NCBI RefSeq assembly: GCF_003987255.1
Contig: NZ_PIQC01000003.1
Coordinates: forward strand, 402,503-466,502
Source of the DNA: Idiomarina ramblicola
GTDB taxonomy: Bacteria; Pseudomonadota; Gammaproteobacteria; Enterobacterales; Alteromonadaceae
Direction: 5' to 3'
DNA: 64,000 nt
Shown here: positions 9,341 to 19,336 of the stretch, piece after piece
Numbering within the stretch: position 1 is the stretch's first letter
How the letters are laid out: every line of letters starts with the position of its first letter
Made by a program: the position numbers and the translations under genes
The notes under the pieces: generated by a model
The model's input: the letters and a program-made list of their open reading frames with translations, nothing else
Database searches by the model: none
What the model was told of the DNA's origin: nothing

Positions 9341-10011
9341 TAAATTCCCTCTGCCGGATTTTCAACTTCGTCGTCGGCCTTGATAGGTTCAGAAGCTTTC
9401 TTTTCAATCAGTTCGATGGTCTTGTCAATTCCGTTAGCACGAATAACAGAAGAAATTTCACTTTGCTTGCTGTTCAGAAGACTCACGCCCTCTACCACTA
9501 AGTCATAAGCTTTCCAAATTTCTTCATCTGAATCGTAACGAATGCGGAAGTCCAGACGAATTTCAGGGCGTCCCTCTTCTTTCACCCGGGTACGGACAAT
9601 GGCAGAGCGAGCATCGTCAGCAAGCTCATTGCTGGGTTCAAAGCTGACCGTGTGTATATCTTCATCATATTGAGTAAACGCACGCGCATAGGTTGCCACT
9701 AAATAATCATAGAATGCCCGGTAAAAGCGCTCACGTTGTTCTTTATCCGTATCGCGAAAATAACGGCCCAGTACCTTCTTTGATGCATACAGACTGTCAA
9801 CGTACGGCATCATTTCCTCTTCGACAATGTCCTTCAGGTAGTTCGGATCCTTATCAATTTTACCTCTGTCCGCCTCTATCCGGCCAAATGTCTTCTCGGC
9901 AACTTCTTTTAACAGCTCGTGAGGATTCTCATTGCGGATTAAATCCGCAGACGCTGATGCAACTAATAAACACGTTACAGCTAGCGCTGCTATCCATTGT
10001 TTTACTGCCAT
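9340..10011 (-). CDS. mlaC: Periplasmic phospholipid-binding protein MlaC
   Basis: 223 residues. Signal peptide (MAVKQWIAALAVTCLLVASASA), then an MlaC/Ttg2D domain (RNENPHELLKEVAEKTF; YFRDTDKEQRERFYRAFYDYL). It carries phospholipids across the periplasm between the outer-membrane MlaA complex and the inner-membrane MlaFEDB complex, to keep the outer leaflet free of phospholipid. The C-terminal acidic tail (ADDEVENPAEGI) extends a little beyond the E. coli protein. It is 17 bases after mlaD. Confidence 0.95.
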   Translation of the reverse strand: MAVKQWIAALAVTCLLVASASADLIRNENPHELLKEVAEKTFGRIEADRGKIDKDPNYLKDIVEEEMMPYVDSLYASKKVLGRYFRDTDKEQRERFYRAFYDYLVATYARAFTQYDEDIHTVSFEPSNELADDARSAIVRTRVKEEGRPEIRLDFRIRYDSDEEIWKAYDLVVEGVSLLNSKQSEISSVIRANGIDKTIELIEKKASEPIKADDEVENPAEGI

Positions 10012-10028
10012 GGTGTTCTCCTTACCAC

Positions 10029-10496
10029 TTAATCGTTACCCTGACTAAACAGGAACTGGCCAATTAAATTCTCTAAAACGAGCGCAGACTTGGTGTCCGT
10101 AATCATATCACCGTCCTCCAGTGTATCGACGCTGTCATCGATAAAACCGGGTTCAAGCCCAAGGTATTGCTCACCTAGCAGACCGGAAGTCAGCACCGAT
10201 AACGTACTGGTTTCTGAAAACTGGTCATATTCTTTACTGATACTCATTTCTACGCGTGGCTCATAATAGTCGCCCGACAATGAAATATCGGTGACACGGC
10301 CCACAACAACGCCTCCCACTTTCACAGGAGAACGGACTTTCAGACTACCAATATTGTCAAACTTAGCGTAAAGGGTATAACTGTCACCTGACGTGGTCAT
10401 AGTGCCGCTGGCCGCTCGTAACGCAATGAAGAACAAGGCTAGAATACCGACCACAACGAAAACGCCTACCCATAACTGTGTTTTTCTTGATTCCAT
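10029..10496 (-). CDS. mlaD: MCE-domain protein MlaD
   Basis: 155 residues, a little shorter than the E. coli protein (about 183). One N-terminal membrane helix (LWVGVFVVVGILALFFIAL, about 8-26) and one MCE domain (YTLYAKFDNIGSLKVRSPVKVGGVVVGRV). MCE domains form a hexameric ring in the periplasm through which lipid passes to MlaE. The shortening is at the C-terminus, after the MCE domain and a short helix (ALVLENLIGQFLF) that lines the channel in known structures. Confidence 0.95.
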   Translation of the reverse strand: MESRKTQLWVGVFVVVGILALFFIALRAASGTMTTSGDSYTLYAKFDNIGSLKVRSPVKVGGVVVGRVTDISLSGDYYEPRVEMSISKEYDQFSETSTLSVLTSGLLGEQYLGLEPGFIDDSVDTLEDGDMITDTKSALVLENLIGQFLFSQGND

Positions 10497-10498
10497 GG

Positions 10499-11278
10499 TT
10501 ATCCACCAAACATGATAGCTGTAAGAATAAAATCGAGTCCTAAAATTGCCAGCGACGCGGTTACTACTGTCGACGTTGTCGCGGCACTAATTCCCGCAGA
10601 AGTTGGTACCGAACGATAGCCTTTATACAAAGCTATCCAGGTAACAACGAAGGCAAATACAATCGATTTGATGATGCCGTTGAGCAGATCGTCCTGCCAG
10701 TCAACAGCTGACTGCATTACCGACCAGAAAGCGCCTTCATCGACACCCAGCCAACCAGAGCCCACCAGATAACCGCCATAAATACCGACCGCTGAAAACA
10801 TTAGCGCCAGCAACGGCATACTGATTAAGCCAGCCCAAAAGCGCGGGGCGATAACACGACGTAGCGGGTCAACCGCCATCATCTCTAAACTGGACAGTTG
10901 TTCAGTGGCTTTCATTAAACCAATTTCTGCAGTTAACGCTGAACCAGCACGACCTGCAAATAAAAGCCCTGTAACAACGGGACCTAATTCGCGCAGTAAA
11001 GATAACGCCACCATCGGCCCCAGACTCTGCTCGGCACCGTAGTCGACCAAAATGGTATAGCCCTGCAGACCCAGCACCATTCCGATAAATAAACCACTGA
11101 CAATGACAATCAGCATTGACAGTACGCCGACCACATACATTTGTTTGACAAATAGCGGCCAGGATTTGCGTGGTTGCGGTTTACCAATGATAGCGCTCAT
11201 CAGCATCGCCAACGCGTAACCAATACCCGCCAGACTATCTAAAACTCGGCGCCCGATAGATTGAAAAAACTGGCTCAT
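10499..11278 (-). CDS. mlaE: Permease MlaE of the phospholipid ABC transporter
   Basis: 259 residues, with about five hydrophobic helices. The family signature [38 protein letters not shown] is visible in pieces ([25 protein letters not shown]). It is the inner-membrane permease that works with the ATPase MlaF and the MCE ring MlaD. The start overlaps the end of mlaF by 4 bases, and the end is 2 bases before mlaD, which shows translational coupling. Confidence 0.96.
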   Translation of the reverse strand: MSQFFQSIGRRVLDSLAGIGYALAMLMSAIIGKPQPRKSWPLFVKQMYVVGVLSMLIVIVSGLFIGMVLGLQGYTILVDYGAEQSLGPMVALSLLRELGPVVTGLLFAGRAGSALTAEIGLMKATEQLSSLEMMAVDPLRRVIAPRFWAGLISMPLLALMFSAVGIYGGYLVGSGWLGVDEGAFWSVMQSAVDWQDDLLNGIIKSIVFAFVVTWIALYKGYRSVPTSAGISAATTSTVVTASLAILGLDFILTAIMFGG

Positions 11279-12075
11279 CCCTCGCCCCTTAACAAATCCG
11301 TTGTAAAATCATCGTCGGAGTAATGAAATGCCACAGGCCCGTCTGGTGCGCCGTTCAAAAACTGCTGAATAATTGCCGTGTCATTGCTACGTAGCTCATC
11401 TGGTGTACCCTGACCGACAACTTTCTTATCAGCGATGACATAAGCGTAATCTGCAATCGAAAGAACTTCCTTTACGTCATGGGAGACAACTATAGAGGTT
11501 AAGCCCAGCGATTCATTCAAAGATTTAATCAATTTTACAATCACCGCCATAGAAATTGGATCCTGACCCGCGAACGGCTCATCGTACAAAATTAAGTCAG
11601 GGTCTAATGCAATGGCTCTTGCTAATGCTGCGCGACGCGCCATACCACCGGATAACTCCGACGGCATTAAGTGCCGTGCACCACGTAACCCGACAGCTTC
11701 CAGCTTCATTAAGACAACACTGCGGATCAGTTCTTCTGGTAAGTCTGTGTGTTCACGCAGTGGAAACGCCACATTTTCGTAAACCGACATATCAGTGAAC
11801 AGGGCACCACTTTGAAACAACATGCTCATGCGCTTCCGCAGTTGATACAACGCATCCCGCTTTAGCTGTGGAACCTCTTCTCCGGCCACTTTAATACTGC
11901 CACTATCGGGTTTCAGTTGCCCGCCAATAAGCCGCAACAAAGTCGTTTTCCCAATTCCACTAGGGCCCATAACGGCAACCATTTTGCCTTTGGGAACATT
12001 TAGCGACAGCCCGTCATAGACCCGGTGGTCTCCATGCGCAAAAGTCAGATCCTTAAGTTCTACCAAGTTTGTCAC
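11275..12075 (-). CDS. mlaF: ATPase MlaF of the phospholipid ABC transporter
   Basis: 266 residues. Walker [11 protein letters not shown]-loop at FQSGALF, ABC signature [14 protein letters not shown], Walker [14 protein letters not shown] and the switch His in VVSHDVKEV. It powers lipid movement by the MlaFEDB complex. First gene of the mla operon. The promoter must lie in 12076-12160 or upstream of the TetR gene on the same strand. Confidence 0.96.
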   Translation of the reverse strand: MTNLVELKDLTFAHGDHRVYDGLSLNVPKGKMVAVMGPSGIGKTTLLRLIGGQLKPDSGSIKVAGEEVPQLKRDALYQLRKRMSMLFQSGALFTDMSVYENVAFPLREHTDLPEELIRSVVLMKLEAVGLRGARHLMPSELSGGMARRAALARAIALDPDLILYDEPFAGQDPISMAVIVKLIKSLNESLGLTSIVVSHDVKEVLSIADYAYVIADKKVVGQGTPDELRSNDTAIIQQFLNGAPDGPVAFHYSDDDFTTDLLRGEG

Positions 12076-12160
12076 GACAGTTTCCTGTTACGAGTTTAGC
12101 AGCCCATTAGTTTAGCGACTGTCGGTAAAGTCTGATACCGAAAATATGTTGCAAATCTTA

Positions 12161-12736
12161 TCAGCGAATCGACTCTATTTCTGTCAATTCATCGACAAGC
12201 TTCAGTAAATATTGTGCAAAGTCTTCGCGCTCATGCACGCAGGCGTCACATAAGTTTAGTTGCTCAAACAAACGAGCACCATGAACCGCATAAAATAAGG
12301 TTTTCCCCACTTTACTCCCGGCAATGCCTTCCAGTCTTTGTAAAGTCTCAGCCACGTGTTCTTTCAATGGCCCTAGCAGTTCCGGATTAGTCGCTGCCGC
12401 GGCCAACATGCCGCTTCCCAGGCGAGAGCATTCAGCATCCGTATCAAGCGCCGCTAATAAGATACTTTTTAATTCCCCTTTTGGGTCATCAATAAATTGC
12501 TCATGGTATTGCTCCCGCAAAGCTTCATATCGCTCAACGCGGCGTTTTAACATCGCCTGAAGCAAACAGTCTTTGCTGTTAAAATGGTAAAGCAAACCGC
12601 CTTTACTGATACCGGTCTCTTGGCTTAAGGCATCAAACGTCAGATGAGCAGCCCCCTCAGCAGCAACCAGTTGGTCTGCCGCATCCAGAATGACTTCCCT
12701 GTTACTGGGTCGCCCTGCTCCTTTTTTCTCTACCAT
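12161..12736 (-). CDS. TetR/AcrR-family transcriptional regulator
   Basis: 191 residues. The N-terminal DNA-binding domain is clear: VILDAADQLVAAEG, then the helix-turn-helix TFDALSQETGISKGGLLYHF. The C-terminal ligand domain is not one I recognise; it contains DACVHERED and TNPELLGPLK. It is transcribed in the same direction as mlaF, 85 bases ahead of it, and is divergent from kdsD. In E. coli this place between mla and kdsD is held by a calcium/sodium exchanger gene (yrbG), so the regulator is a lineage-specific neighbour. A short inverted repeat, AACC-N4-GGTT (12769-12780), lies upstream and might be its operator. Its target and ligand are unknown. Confidence 0.85.
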   Translation of the reverse strand: MVEKKGAGRPSNREVILDAADQLVAAEGAAHLTFDALSQETGISKGGLLYHFNSKDCLLQAMLKRRVERYEALREQYHEQFIDDPKGELKSILLAALDTDAECSRLGSGMLAAAATNPELLGPLKEHVAETLQRLEGIAGSKVGKTLFYAVHGARLFEQLNLCDACVHEREDFAQYLLKLVDELTEIESIR

Positions 12737-12892
12737 AACGTCTTCGCTTTACCTAAAGTGGCTTTATTAACCGTCTGGTTGGTATAGTAATTATTTTTGC
12801 AATAAAATACAAGATTTACCTGAGTACGGTAGGCAGAGTTGCACTGAATGACGTATTATACAGAGCAAAAGTACAACGCCAGAGGCATGACA

Positions 12893-13870
12893 ATGAAGCA
12901 AGTAACCCAGAATTTTCGGCTGCTGGGCGAACAAGTACTGGATATCGAGAAAAAAGCGATTGATGGTTTGTACCAATATTTAGATGACAACTTTGATGCG
13001 GCCTGCCAAACACTGTTTAACTGCAAAGGCCGCGTCATCGTCACTGGCATGGGAAAATCCGGCCACATCGGTGGCAAAATTGCCGCAACATTAGCCTCGA
13101 CCGGAACGCCAGCGTTTTTTGTGCATCCGGGCGAAGCCAGTCACGGCGACTTAGGTATGGTTGCCGCTCAGGACGTTGTCATTGCCATATCCAACAGCGG
13201 TGAAACCGCCGAAGTACTGAACATTATTCCGGTCATAAAACGTCTTGGCGTTCCCTTAATATCAATGACAGGCAAACCAGATTCAACCCTGGCAAGACTT
13301 GCCGATACTCATGTTTGCATTGCCGTTGAACAGGAAGCTTGCCCACTGGGTTTAGCACCTACAGCGTCTACCACGGCAACATTGGTGATGGGGGACGCTT
13401 TTGCGGTCGCCCTGCTCAATGCCCGCGGCTTTACTGCGGATGACTTTGCCCTGTCACACCCCGGCGGTTCTTTAGGTAAGCGCCTGTTACTGCGCCTACA
13501 CGACGTGATGCACACGGGCGACAGAGTCCCGCTTATTCCGGCTGATGCCATTATCAGCGAAGCGCTATTAGAAATGTCACGTAAGGGTCTGGGAATGACG
13601 GCAGTGGTTGATGACAATCAGCGTTTAGCTGGCATATTTACCGACGGTGATCTACGTCGCATTCTGGATAACCGGGTCGATGTGCATAAAACACCCATAG
13701 CTGACGTTATGACCCGCTCCTGTATTACCGCAAACGAAGACATGCTGGCAGCAGAAGCGTTAAAACTGATGCAAGATCGTAAAATAAACGGGCTTATCAT
13801 CACCAACGACGATGGGCAGCCATGTGGCGCAATGAACATGCATGATTTACTGCGGGCGGGAGTGCTCTGA
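12893..13870 (+). CDS. kdsD: Arabinose-5-phosphate isomerase
   Basis: 325 residues from the ATG at 12893, chosen because AGAGG lies 7 bases upstream; longer frames start at 12848 or 12887. A SIS sugar-isomerase domain (GMGKSGHIGGKIAATLAST; AISNSGETAEVL) is followed by two CBS domains (about 205-325). It converts ribulose-5-phosphate to arabinose-5-phosphate, the first step to Kdo, the inner-core sugar of LPS. kdsC follows with a one-base stop/start overlap. Confidence 0.96.
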   Translation: MKQVTQNFRLLGEQVLDIEKKAIDGLYQYLDDNFDAACQTLFNCKGRVIVTGMGKSGHIGGKIAATLASTGTPAFFVHPGEASHGDLGMVAAQDVVIAISNSGETAEVLNIIPVIKRLGVPLISMTGKPDSTLARLADTHVCIAVEQEACPLGLAPTASTTATLVMGDAFAVALLNARGFTADDFALSHPGGSLGKRLLLRLHDVMHTGDRVPLIPADAIISEALLEMSRKGLGMTAVVDDNQRLAGIFTDGDLRRILDNRVDVHKTPIADVMTRSCITANEDMLAAEALKLMQDRKINGLIITNDDGQPCGAMNMHDLLRAGVL

Positions 13871-14424
13871 TGGAGTGTATTAATACCTGGTACGGTGATA
13901 TCGAGAAGAGCCTGTTTAAACGCTTTTCTGAGATAAAACTGTTGGTTCTGGACGTTGACGGCGTATTTTCTGACGGCCGAATTTATTTAGGCAATGACGG
14001 TGAAGAACTGAAAGCATTCCACACCCGCGACGGGTTTGGAATGAAAGCTTTAAAAAAGTCAGGAGTTGAAACCGCGGTTATCACCGGTAGAACTTCTCGC
14101 ATTGTTGAACATCGCATGGAACACTTGGGTGTCGGCTTCATTTATCAGGGACAGAATGATAAAACGGCCGCCTTTAGCGAATTGCTGGAGAAACTGCAGC
14201 TGGGCATTGACCAAGTTGCTTACGTGGGCGATGACACACCCGACTTAGCGTTGATCAAAGCGGCCGGGCTGGGTATTGCGGTGCAGGATGCTCATGCCTC
14301 AGTACAGCAACAAGCGGACTATATTTCCCGTTGCCACGGTGGACATGGTGCGGTGCGTGAAGTCTGCGACTTGATTATGCTCAGCCAGGGGCAACTGCAC
14401 CTGGCAACAGGAGCCAGTGTGTGA
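13870..14424 (+). CDS. kdsC: Kdo-8-phosphate phosphatase
   Basis: 184 residues of the HAD superfamily, C0 subclass. Motif I is LDVDGVFSDGRIY with the nucleophilic Asp, motif II lies at VITGRTS, and motif III/IV at YVGDDTPDL. It removes phosphate from Kdo-8-P to give Kdo. The start shares one base with the kdsD stop (TGATG), and the end overlaps lptC by 4 bases (GTGA). Confidence 0.97.
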   Translation: MECINTWYGDIEKSLFKRFSEIKLLVLDVDGVFSDGRIYLGNDGEELKAFHTRDGFGMKALKKSGVETAVITGRTSRIVEHRMEHLGVGFIYQGQNDKTAAFSELLEKLQLGIDQVAYVGDDTPDLALIKAAGLGIAVQDAHASVQQQADYISRCHGGHGAVREVCDLIMLSQGQLHLATGASV

Positions 14425-14984
14425 GTCGGCGCGTTACTGTCATTCTCATTTTGCTGTTCGGCGCCGGACTACTACTTGTCTGGCGCCCTTTTGGCGATGA
14501 CACGAATGGCAGTAATGCCACGGCAACACGAATGATGCAGCCTGATTTTACTGCTTTTGGTCTGCAAACCCGAATTTTTGAAAGCGATGGTTTACTGGCT
14601 CACAAAATTAAATCGGACAAGATGTCTCATTATAATCAAATTGGTTTAACCGAGCTTGAACAGCCGGTTTACACCGTGTTTTCTGAACAAGGTGAAGAAA
14701 TTTGGGAAGTGAGTGCCACGCAGGGAACATTCTATGACGATCAAACCCTGATTTTAGAGCGTGATGTTGAAATCCTTGCTTTAGAACCTGATACTCGAAT
14801 CAAACAAGTGTTAACCGAGTACCTGATTGTTGATTTAAAAAATCAGTCCATGAGCACCGAGCACCCCGTAAGCATTCACGGGCCTCGGTTATTAATACGC
14901 GGCAATGGTATGAGCGCAGACCTGAAAGCTGAACGAATGGAGCTAAAAAGACATGTTAAAACGATTTTCCAGCCTGCTGAGTAA
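14421..14984 (+). CDS. lptC: LPS export protein LptC
   Basis: 187 residues from a GTG at 14421 that overlaps the kdsC stop. One N-terminal membrane helix (VTVILILLFGAGLLLVW, about 4-20), then a periplasmic beta-jellyroll (LptC/OstA-like). It passes LPS from the LptB2FG extractor to LptA. The last 32 bases overlap lptA, as is usual in this operon. Confidence 0.94.
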   Translation: MSRRVTVILILLFGAGLLLVWRPFGDDTNGSNATATRMMQPDFTAFGLQTRIFESDGLLAHKIKSDKMSHYNQIGLTELEQPVYTVFSEQGEEIWEVSATQGTFYDDQTLILERDVEILALEPDTRIKQVLTEYLIVDLKNQSMSTEHPVSIHGPRLLIRGNGMSADLKAERMELKRHVKTIFQPAE

Positions 14985-15495
14985 GTTTATCCTGGTTGCC
15001 TTGATACCATCAGCGGTGCTTGCTCAGGGTAAGTCTGACTTTAGCCAGCCAATGGAAGTGGAATCAAGCCAGGAAGAGCTCGATATCAAAAATAACCGTC
15101 TGGTTTTAACCGACAATGTCATTATTCGCCAAGGCACGCTATTGATCCGCGCGGATCGGTTAGAAGCCTCCGCCAGCGAAAACGCGGAACAAGCTGATAC
15201 CTTCGTCGCCGAAGGCAGCCCGGCAACTTATAGCCAAACGCTGGATGATGGTAATCAAATTAACGCAGAGGCGAATAAAATCACTTACTTTCAGGGAGAG
15301 CAGCGACTGGAGTTAAGTGGCAACGCACGAATATCTCAGGGCAGCAGCAGTTCAAGTGGCGAGTTAATTACCTATGATCTGGATGAGCAAACGGTAACGG
15401 CAACCAGCTCAGGTGAAGAAAACAGCCGCGTCATTACTATCTTCACCCCAAAACCGAAAACCGACTCAGACAAAAATAATAACGAGAACCCTTAA
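14953..15495 (+). CDS. lptA: Periplasmic LPS-bridge protein LptA
   Basis: 180 residues. Signal peptide ([16 protein letters not shown]) followed by the OstA-like jellyroll fold ([34 protein letters not shown]). LptA polymers form the periplasmic bridge that carries LPS to LptDE in the outer membrane. The C-terminal tail is lysine- and asparagine-rich ([12 protein letters not shown]). GGAG lies 10 bases before the ATG, inside lptC. lptB starts one base after its stop. Confidence 0.95.
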   Translation: MLKRFSSLLSKFILVALIPSAVLAQGKSDFSQPMEVESSQEELDIKNNRLVLTDNVIIRQGTLLIRADRLEASASENAEQADTFVAEGSPATYSQTLDDGNQINAEANKITYFQGEQRLELSGNARISQGSSSSSGELITYDLDEQTVTATSSGEENSRVITIFTPKPKTDSDKNNNENP

Positions 15496-15496
15496 T

Positions 15497-16222
15497 ATGG
15501 CCACCCTACGAGTTAAACATTTAGCCAAAAGCTACAAGAGTCGCCAGGTGGTTAAAGATGTCAGTCTGGAAGTCAGCCAGGGGCAGGTTATTGGGCTATT
15601 AGGGCCTAACGGTGCTGGTAAAACTACAACCTTTTATATGATTGTTGGATTGGTCAACAGCGATAAAGGCCAAATTTTACTGGATGACAACGACCTCACT
15701 TTGCTGCCGATGCATGAGCGCGCGCGACGAGGTATTGGTTACTTGCCACAGGAAGCTTCTATTTTCCGCAAACTGACGGTACGCGATAACCTGATGGCAA
15801 TTTTAGAAACCCGCAAAGCGCTATCAGCCAACGAACGTGAAGAGCAGCTTGATGCCTTATTAGAAGAGTTTAATATTGGCCATATTGCCAATAGCCAGGG
15901 CATGAGCCTGTCAGGTGGTGAGCGTCGTCGGGTCGAAATTGCCCGCGCACTGGCGGCAGAGCCGACTTTTATTTTACTGGACGAACCATTCGCTGGTGTC
16001 GACCCCATTTCAGTGATTGATATAAAAAAAATCATTGAACATCTAAAGCAACGTGGTATTGGTGTGTTAATTACTGACCACAACGTGCGTGAAACTCTAT
16101 CGGTTTGTGAGCACGCTTATATTGTCAGTCATGGCGAGCTTATTGCCAGCGGGGATGCAGAAAGTATATTATCGAATCAACAGGTTAAAGACGTTTACCT
16201 CGGTGAGCAGTTCACCCTATAA
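15497..16222 (+). CDS. lptB: LPS export ATP-binding protein LptB
   Basis: 241 residues from the ATG at 15497, the E. coli length; the reading frame extends upstream to 15413 inside lptA, but the [13 protein letters not shown] start matches the family. Walker [11 protein letters not shown], signature [15 protein letters not shown], Walker [14 protein letters not shown], switch His in [10 protein letters not shown]. As a dimer it drives LPS extraction from the inner membrane with LptFG, whose genes are not in this window. Confidence 0.97.
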   Translation: MATLRVKHLAKSYKSRQVVKDVSLEVSQGQVIGLLGPNGAGKTTTFYMIVGLVNSDKGQILLDDNDLTLLPMHERARRGIGYLPQEASIFRKLTVRDNLMAILETRKALSANEREEQLDALLEEFNIGHIANSQGMSLSGGERRRVEIARALAAEPTFILLDEPFAGVDPISVIDIKKIIEHLKQRGIGVLITDHNVRETLSVCEHAYIVSHGELIASGDAESILSNQQVKDVYLGEQFTL

Positions 16223-16243
16223 CGTGATGCCGGGACAGTCATT

Positions 16244-17704
16244 ATGAAGCAAAGTCTGCAGCTAAAAATTGGTCAGCACCTGACCATGACGCCACAACTT
16301 CAACAGGCCATTCGCCTGCTGCAGCTTTCCTCGCTCGACCTTCAGGCTGAAATCCAGGATGCATTGGACAGTAATCCCCTGCTGGAAGTCGAAGGTGATG
16401 GCAGCAACGAAGCTGACCATGCAGAAAGCCGTAACATAGAAGAACGAGACGACAGTCAACGAGAAACCTCCGATGTGATTAAAACTCAGGAAATGCCGGA
16501 CGAGTTGCCCGTTGACAGCAGTTGGGATGATACCTACTCCAGCCAGACACCGGTGAACGGTGCTGCATCTTCCGGTAAGTCGTTTGACGGTGACTTTGAG
16601 GTTTATCAGGGCTCAACCAGTGAATCTTTGCAAGACCATCTTATTTGGCAAATGCAACTTTCCCACTTTTCTGACGAAGACACCGCCATTGGCGAAGCCA
16701 TTATCGAAGCCATTGACGATAACGGCTACTTAAAAGCCGATGTTGACGAAATTATTGAGGCAGTTCGTTTACCCGAAGTGGGCGCAGAAGAAGTTTGCAT
16801 GGTGCTTAAACGCATTCAGCACTTTGACCCCATTGGGGTGGGCGCACGCAGCGTCAGCGAATGTCTTGCCATACAATTGCGTCAGCAAAGCGCGGATACC
16901 GAACACAGAGACACCGCGTTATGCCTGGTGACCGAACACATGGACTTATTAGGCAGCCGCGATTTTCGGACCATTCAGCGCAAGTTAAAGTTATCGGAAG
17001 ACGAACTGCGCCAGACCATGCGGTTAATTCAGCGGCTTCACCCCCACCCGGGTGAACAAATTGCGCAACAACCTGTTGAATATGTCATCCCCGATGTGGC
17101 TGTGACTAAAAAAAATGGCCGTTGGGTGGTCGAATTAAACCCCGACAGCGTACCTAAATTAAAAGTGAACGAAGAATACGCGGCACTGAGTAAAGCGGCT
17201 AAGACGGTAGCTGACAGTCAGTACATCAAAAATAATACTCAGGAAGCCCGTTGGTTTATTAAAAGTCTGGAGAGCCGAAACGATACCTTGCTAAAAGTGG
17301 CGAATTGTATTGTGCAGCGTCAGCAAGGCTTTTTTGAACATGGTGAAGAGGCCATGAAGCCCATGGTACTTAATGATGTTGCCGAAGCGGTTGATATGCA
17401 TGAAAGCACCATATCAAGGGTCACCACACAAAAATACTTGCACTGCCCAAGTGGCGTATTCGAGCTGAAGTACTTTTTCTCAAGTCATGTTAGTACCGAG
17501 GGCGGCGGTGAGTGTTCAAGCACCGCAATACGTGCTTTAATTAAGAAGATGGTCGCAGCGGAAAAACGCAGTAAACCATTAAGTGACAGCAAAATTGCTG
17601 AACTGATAGCTGAACAAGGTATCCAAGTAGCAAGGAGGACAATTGCGAAGTATCGGGAATCGTTAAACATTCCATCATCGAGCCAACGCAAAAGTCTTTT
17701 GTAA
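16244..17704 (+). CDS. rpoN: RNA polymerase sigma-54 factor
   Basis: 486 residues. Region I starts KQSLQLKIGQHLTMTPQLQQAIRLLQ, the glutamine-rich segment that contacts the activator. An acidic region II (about 55-120) and the core-binding domain follow. The C-terminal RpoN box is present (ARRTIAKYRE), which reads the -24 element. Sigma-54 serves nitrogen, motility and other genes with activator-dependent promoters. It lies between lptB and hpf, a widely conserved placement. Confidence 0.97.
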   Translation: MKQSLQLKIGQHLTMTPQLQQAIRLLQLSSLDLQAEIQDALDSNPLLEVEGDGSNEADHAESRNIEERDDSQRETSDVIKTQEMPDELPVDSSWDDTYSSQTPVNGAASSGKSFDGDFEVYQGSTSESLQDHLIWQMQLSHFSDEDTAIGEAIIEAIDDNGYLKADVDEIIEAVRLPEVGAEEVCMVLKRIQHFDPIGVGARSVSECLAIQLRQQSADTEHRDTALCLVTEHMDLLGSRDFRTIQRKLKLSEDELRQTMRLIQRLHPHPGEQIAQQPVEYVIPDVAVTKKNGRWVVELNPDSVPKLKVNEEYAALSKAAKTVADSQYIKNNTQEARWFIKSLESRNDTLLKVANCIVQRQQGFFEHGEEAMKPMVLNDVAEAVDMHESTISRVTTQKYLHCPSGVFELKYFFSSHVSTEGGGECSSTAIRALIKKMVAAEKRSKPLSDSKIAELIAEQGIQVARRTIAKYRESLNIPSSSQRKSLL

Positions 17705-17732
17705 TTTTGTTAACTGCAAGAAGGAAGACGTT

Positions 17733-18020
17733 ATGCAAATTAATTTGACCGGTCACCACATCGATATTACCGAAGCTTTACGTGACTACGTAGACACAAA
17801 ATTTGCCAAGCTGGAACGACATTTTGACCACATTACTAATGTTCACGTCATCCTAAATGTTGAAAAAACGATTCAAAAAGCGGAAGCTACGCTGCACGTG
17901 AATGGCGGCGAAATTTTTGCCGACGCAAAACACGACGATATGTACGCGGCCATCGACGGTTTAATCAATAAACTGGACCGTCAGGTGATTAAACACAAAG
18001 AAAAAATGAAACAACATTAA
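17733..18020 (+). CDS. hpf: Ribosome hibernation promoting factor (short form)
   Basis: 95 residues, the short HPF form without a dimerisation tail. Family features: MQINLTGHHIDITEALRDYV at the start and HDDMYAAIDGLINKLDRQV near the end. It binds the 30S decoding region in stationary phase and helps form inactive 100S ribosomes. An AAGGAAG site precedes the start. ptsN follows after 3 bases. Confidence 0.95.
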   Translation: MQINLTGHHIDITEALRDYVDTKFAKLERHFDHITNVHVILNVEKTIQKAEATLHVNGGEIFADAKHDDMYAAIDGLINKLDRQVIKHKEKMKQH

Positions 18021-18023
18021 TCC

Positions 18024-18494
18024 ATGCAACTGAGTGAATTGTTAAGCCCCGACTGCACCAAGTGTGCAGTCGAGGGCGCAAGTAAAAAACGACTGCTTGA
18101 AACCATTAGTCAAATTGTTGCTCCGAAACTGTCCGGCATTACCCGCCACGACATTTTTGAGAGTTTGTTAAACCGTGAGCGTTTAGGCAGCACGGGCATT
18201 GGCTTAGGTATCGCAATTCCTCATGGTCGGTTGTCTAATGCCAACCACCCGGTAGCGGTATTGCTCACGTTAGATGAGCCTGTTGAGTTTGATTCTATCG
18301 ACAACCAACCTGTCGATATTATTTTCGCGCTTCTGGTGCCAGAATCCGAACACGAAAATCATCTACAGACATTAGCTTCAGTGGCCCGAAGAATGAACGA
18401 CAAAGACTGTACCCGCGCATTGCGTCAGGCAGACTCTGATAAAGCTTTATATCAATTATTTGTTGGCGCAGGTGAGCAGTCGCCATGCAACTGA
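18024..18494 (+). CDS. ptsN: Nitrogen PTS enzyme IIA
   Basis: 156 residues, PTS EIIA type-2 fold. The phosphorylatable His is in GIAIPHGRL, about residue 72. It receives phosphate from NPr (ptsO, three genes on) and regulates potassium transport and other functions. The end overlaps rapZ by 10 bases. Confidence 0.95.
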   Translation: MQLSELLSPDCTKCAVEGASKKRLLETISQIVAPKLSGITRHDIFESLLNRERLGSTGIGLGIAIPHGRLSNANHPVAVLLTLDEPVEFDSIDNQPVDIIFALLVPESEHENHLQTLASVARRMNDKDCTRALRQADSDKALYQLFVGAGEQSPCN

Positions 18495-19336
18495 TCATTG
18501 TTAGTGGTCGTTCTGGTTCAGGTAAAACCATCGCGTTGCGGGTCCTTGAGGATTTAGGTTTTTACTGCGTCGATAATTTACCCATTAGTTTATTACCCAC
18601 CCTGGTACATGCCGTTATCGAGCAATACCAAAAAATAGCCATTAGCATTGATGTTCGCAATTTACCGGAACACTCCGAAGAGTTGCTCGACTCGCTTAAT
18701 TTTTTGCCCAAAGGCGTTGAGCCGGAAATTCTGTTTATCGATGCGGACGACAACACCTTATTAAAACGCTTTGGGGAAACCCGTCGACTGCATCCGTTAT
18801 CGCAAAAAGAATTACCTCTGCTAGAAGCGCTTCAAACCGAGCATAAAATGCTCGAGCCGATTATGGAGCGAGCGACCTGGCGGTTAGACAGCAGTGATTT
18901 GTCCCTGCACCAATTAAGTGAACAAGTAACGGAACGGGTATTAGGGCGAGCGGATAAAAAGCTTATTATTGTGTTCCAGTCTTTTGGTTTTAAATATGGC
19001 TTACCCAAAGACGCCGACTTTGTCTTTGATGCACGAATATTGCCGAATCCACACTGGCAGCCGGAACTCAAGTTATTGACCGGGCTGGATACGGATGTGC
19101 AGATATTTTTTCGTCAGCAACCTTTGGTCACTAAATTTATCTATCAGTTAGAAAACTTTCTGGATACCTGGCTACCGCATTTTCAGCGCAGCAACCGCAG
19201 TTATCTGACTATCGCCACAGGTTGTACCGGCGGCCAGCATCGCTCAGTTTACATTTCTCAGCAGTTAGCCGAGCGTTTTGAGCAAAAAGCCGTAAAAGTT
19301 CAGGTCAGACACCGGGAATTAAAGGCGCATGGATAA
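18485..19336 (+). CDS. rapZ: RNase adapter protein RapZ
   Basis: 283 residues. N-terminal P-loop GRSGSGKTIALRVLEDLGF, and a C-terminal domain with GCTGGQHRSVY. In E. coli RapZ senses glucosamine-6-phosphate and steers the small RNA GlmZ to RNase E, so it controls glmS and cell-wall precursor supply. Overlaps both neighbours (10 bases with ptsN, 8 bases with ptsO). Confidence 0.96.
   Translation: MQLIIVSGRSGSGKTIALRVLEDLGFYCVDNLPISLLPTLVHAVIEQYQKIAISIDVRNLPEHSEELLDSLNFLPKGVEPEILFIDADDNTLLKRFGETRRLHPLSQKELPLLEALQTEHKMLEPIMERATWRLDSSDLSLHQLSEQVTERVLGRADKKLIIVFQSFGFKYGLPKDADFVFDARILPNPHWQPELKLLTGLDTDVQIFFRQQPLVTKFIYQLENFLDTWLPHFQRSNRSYLTIATGCTGGQHRSVYISQQLAERFEQKAVKVQVRHRELKAHG

Noticed and set aside
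12769..12780. AACC-N4-GGTT as a firm TetR operator
   Set aside because: Four-base arms are too short to stand without comparison to other genomes; kept only as a remark in the TetR entry and finding.
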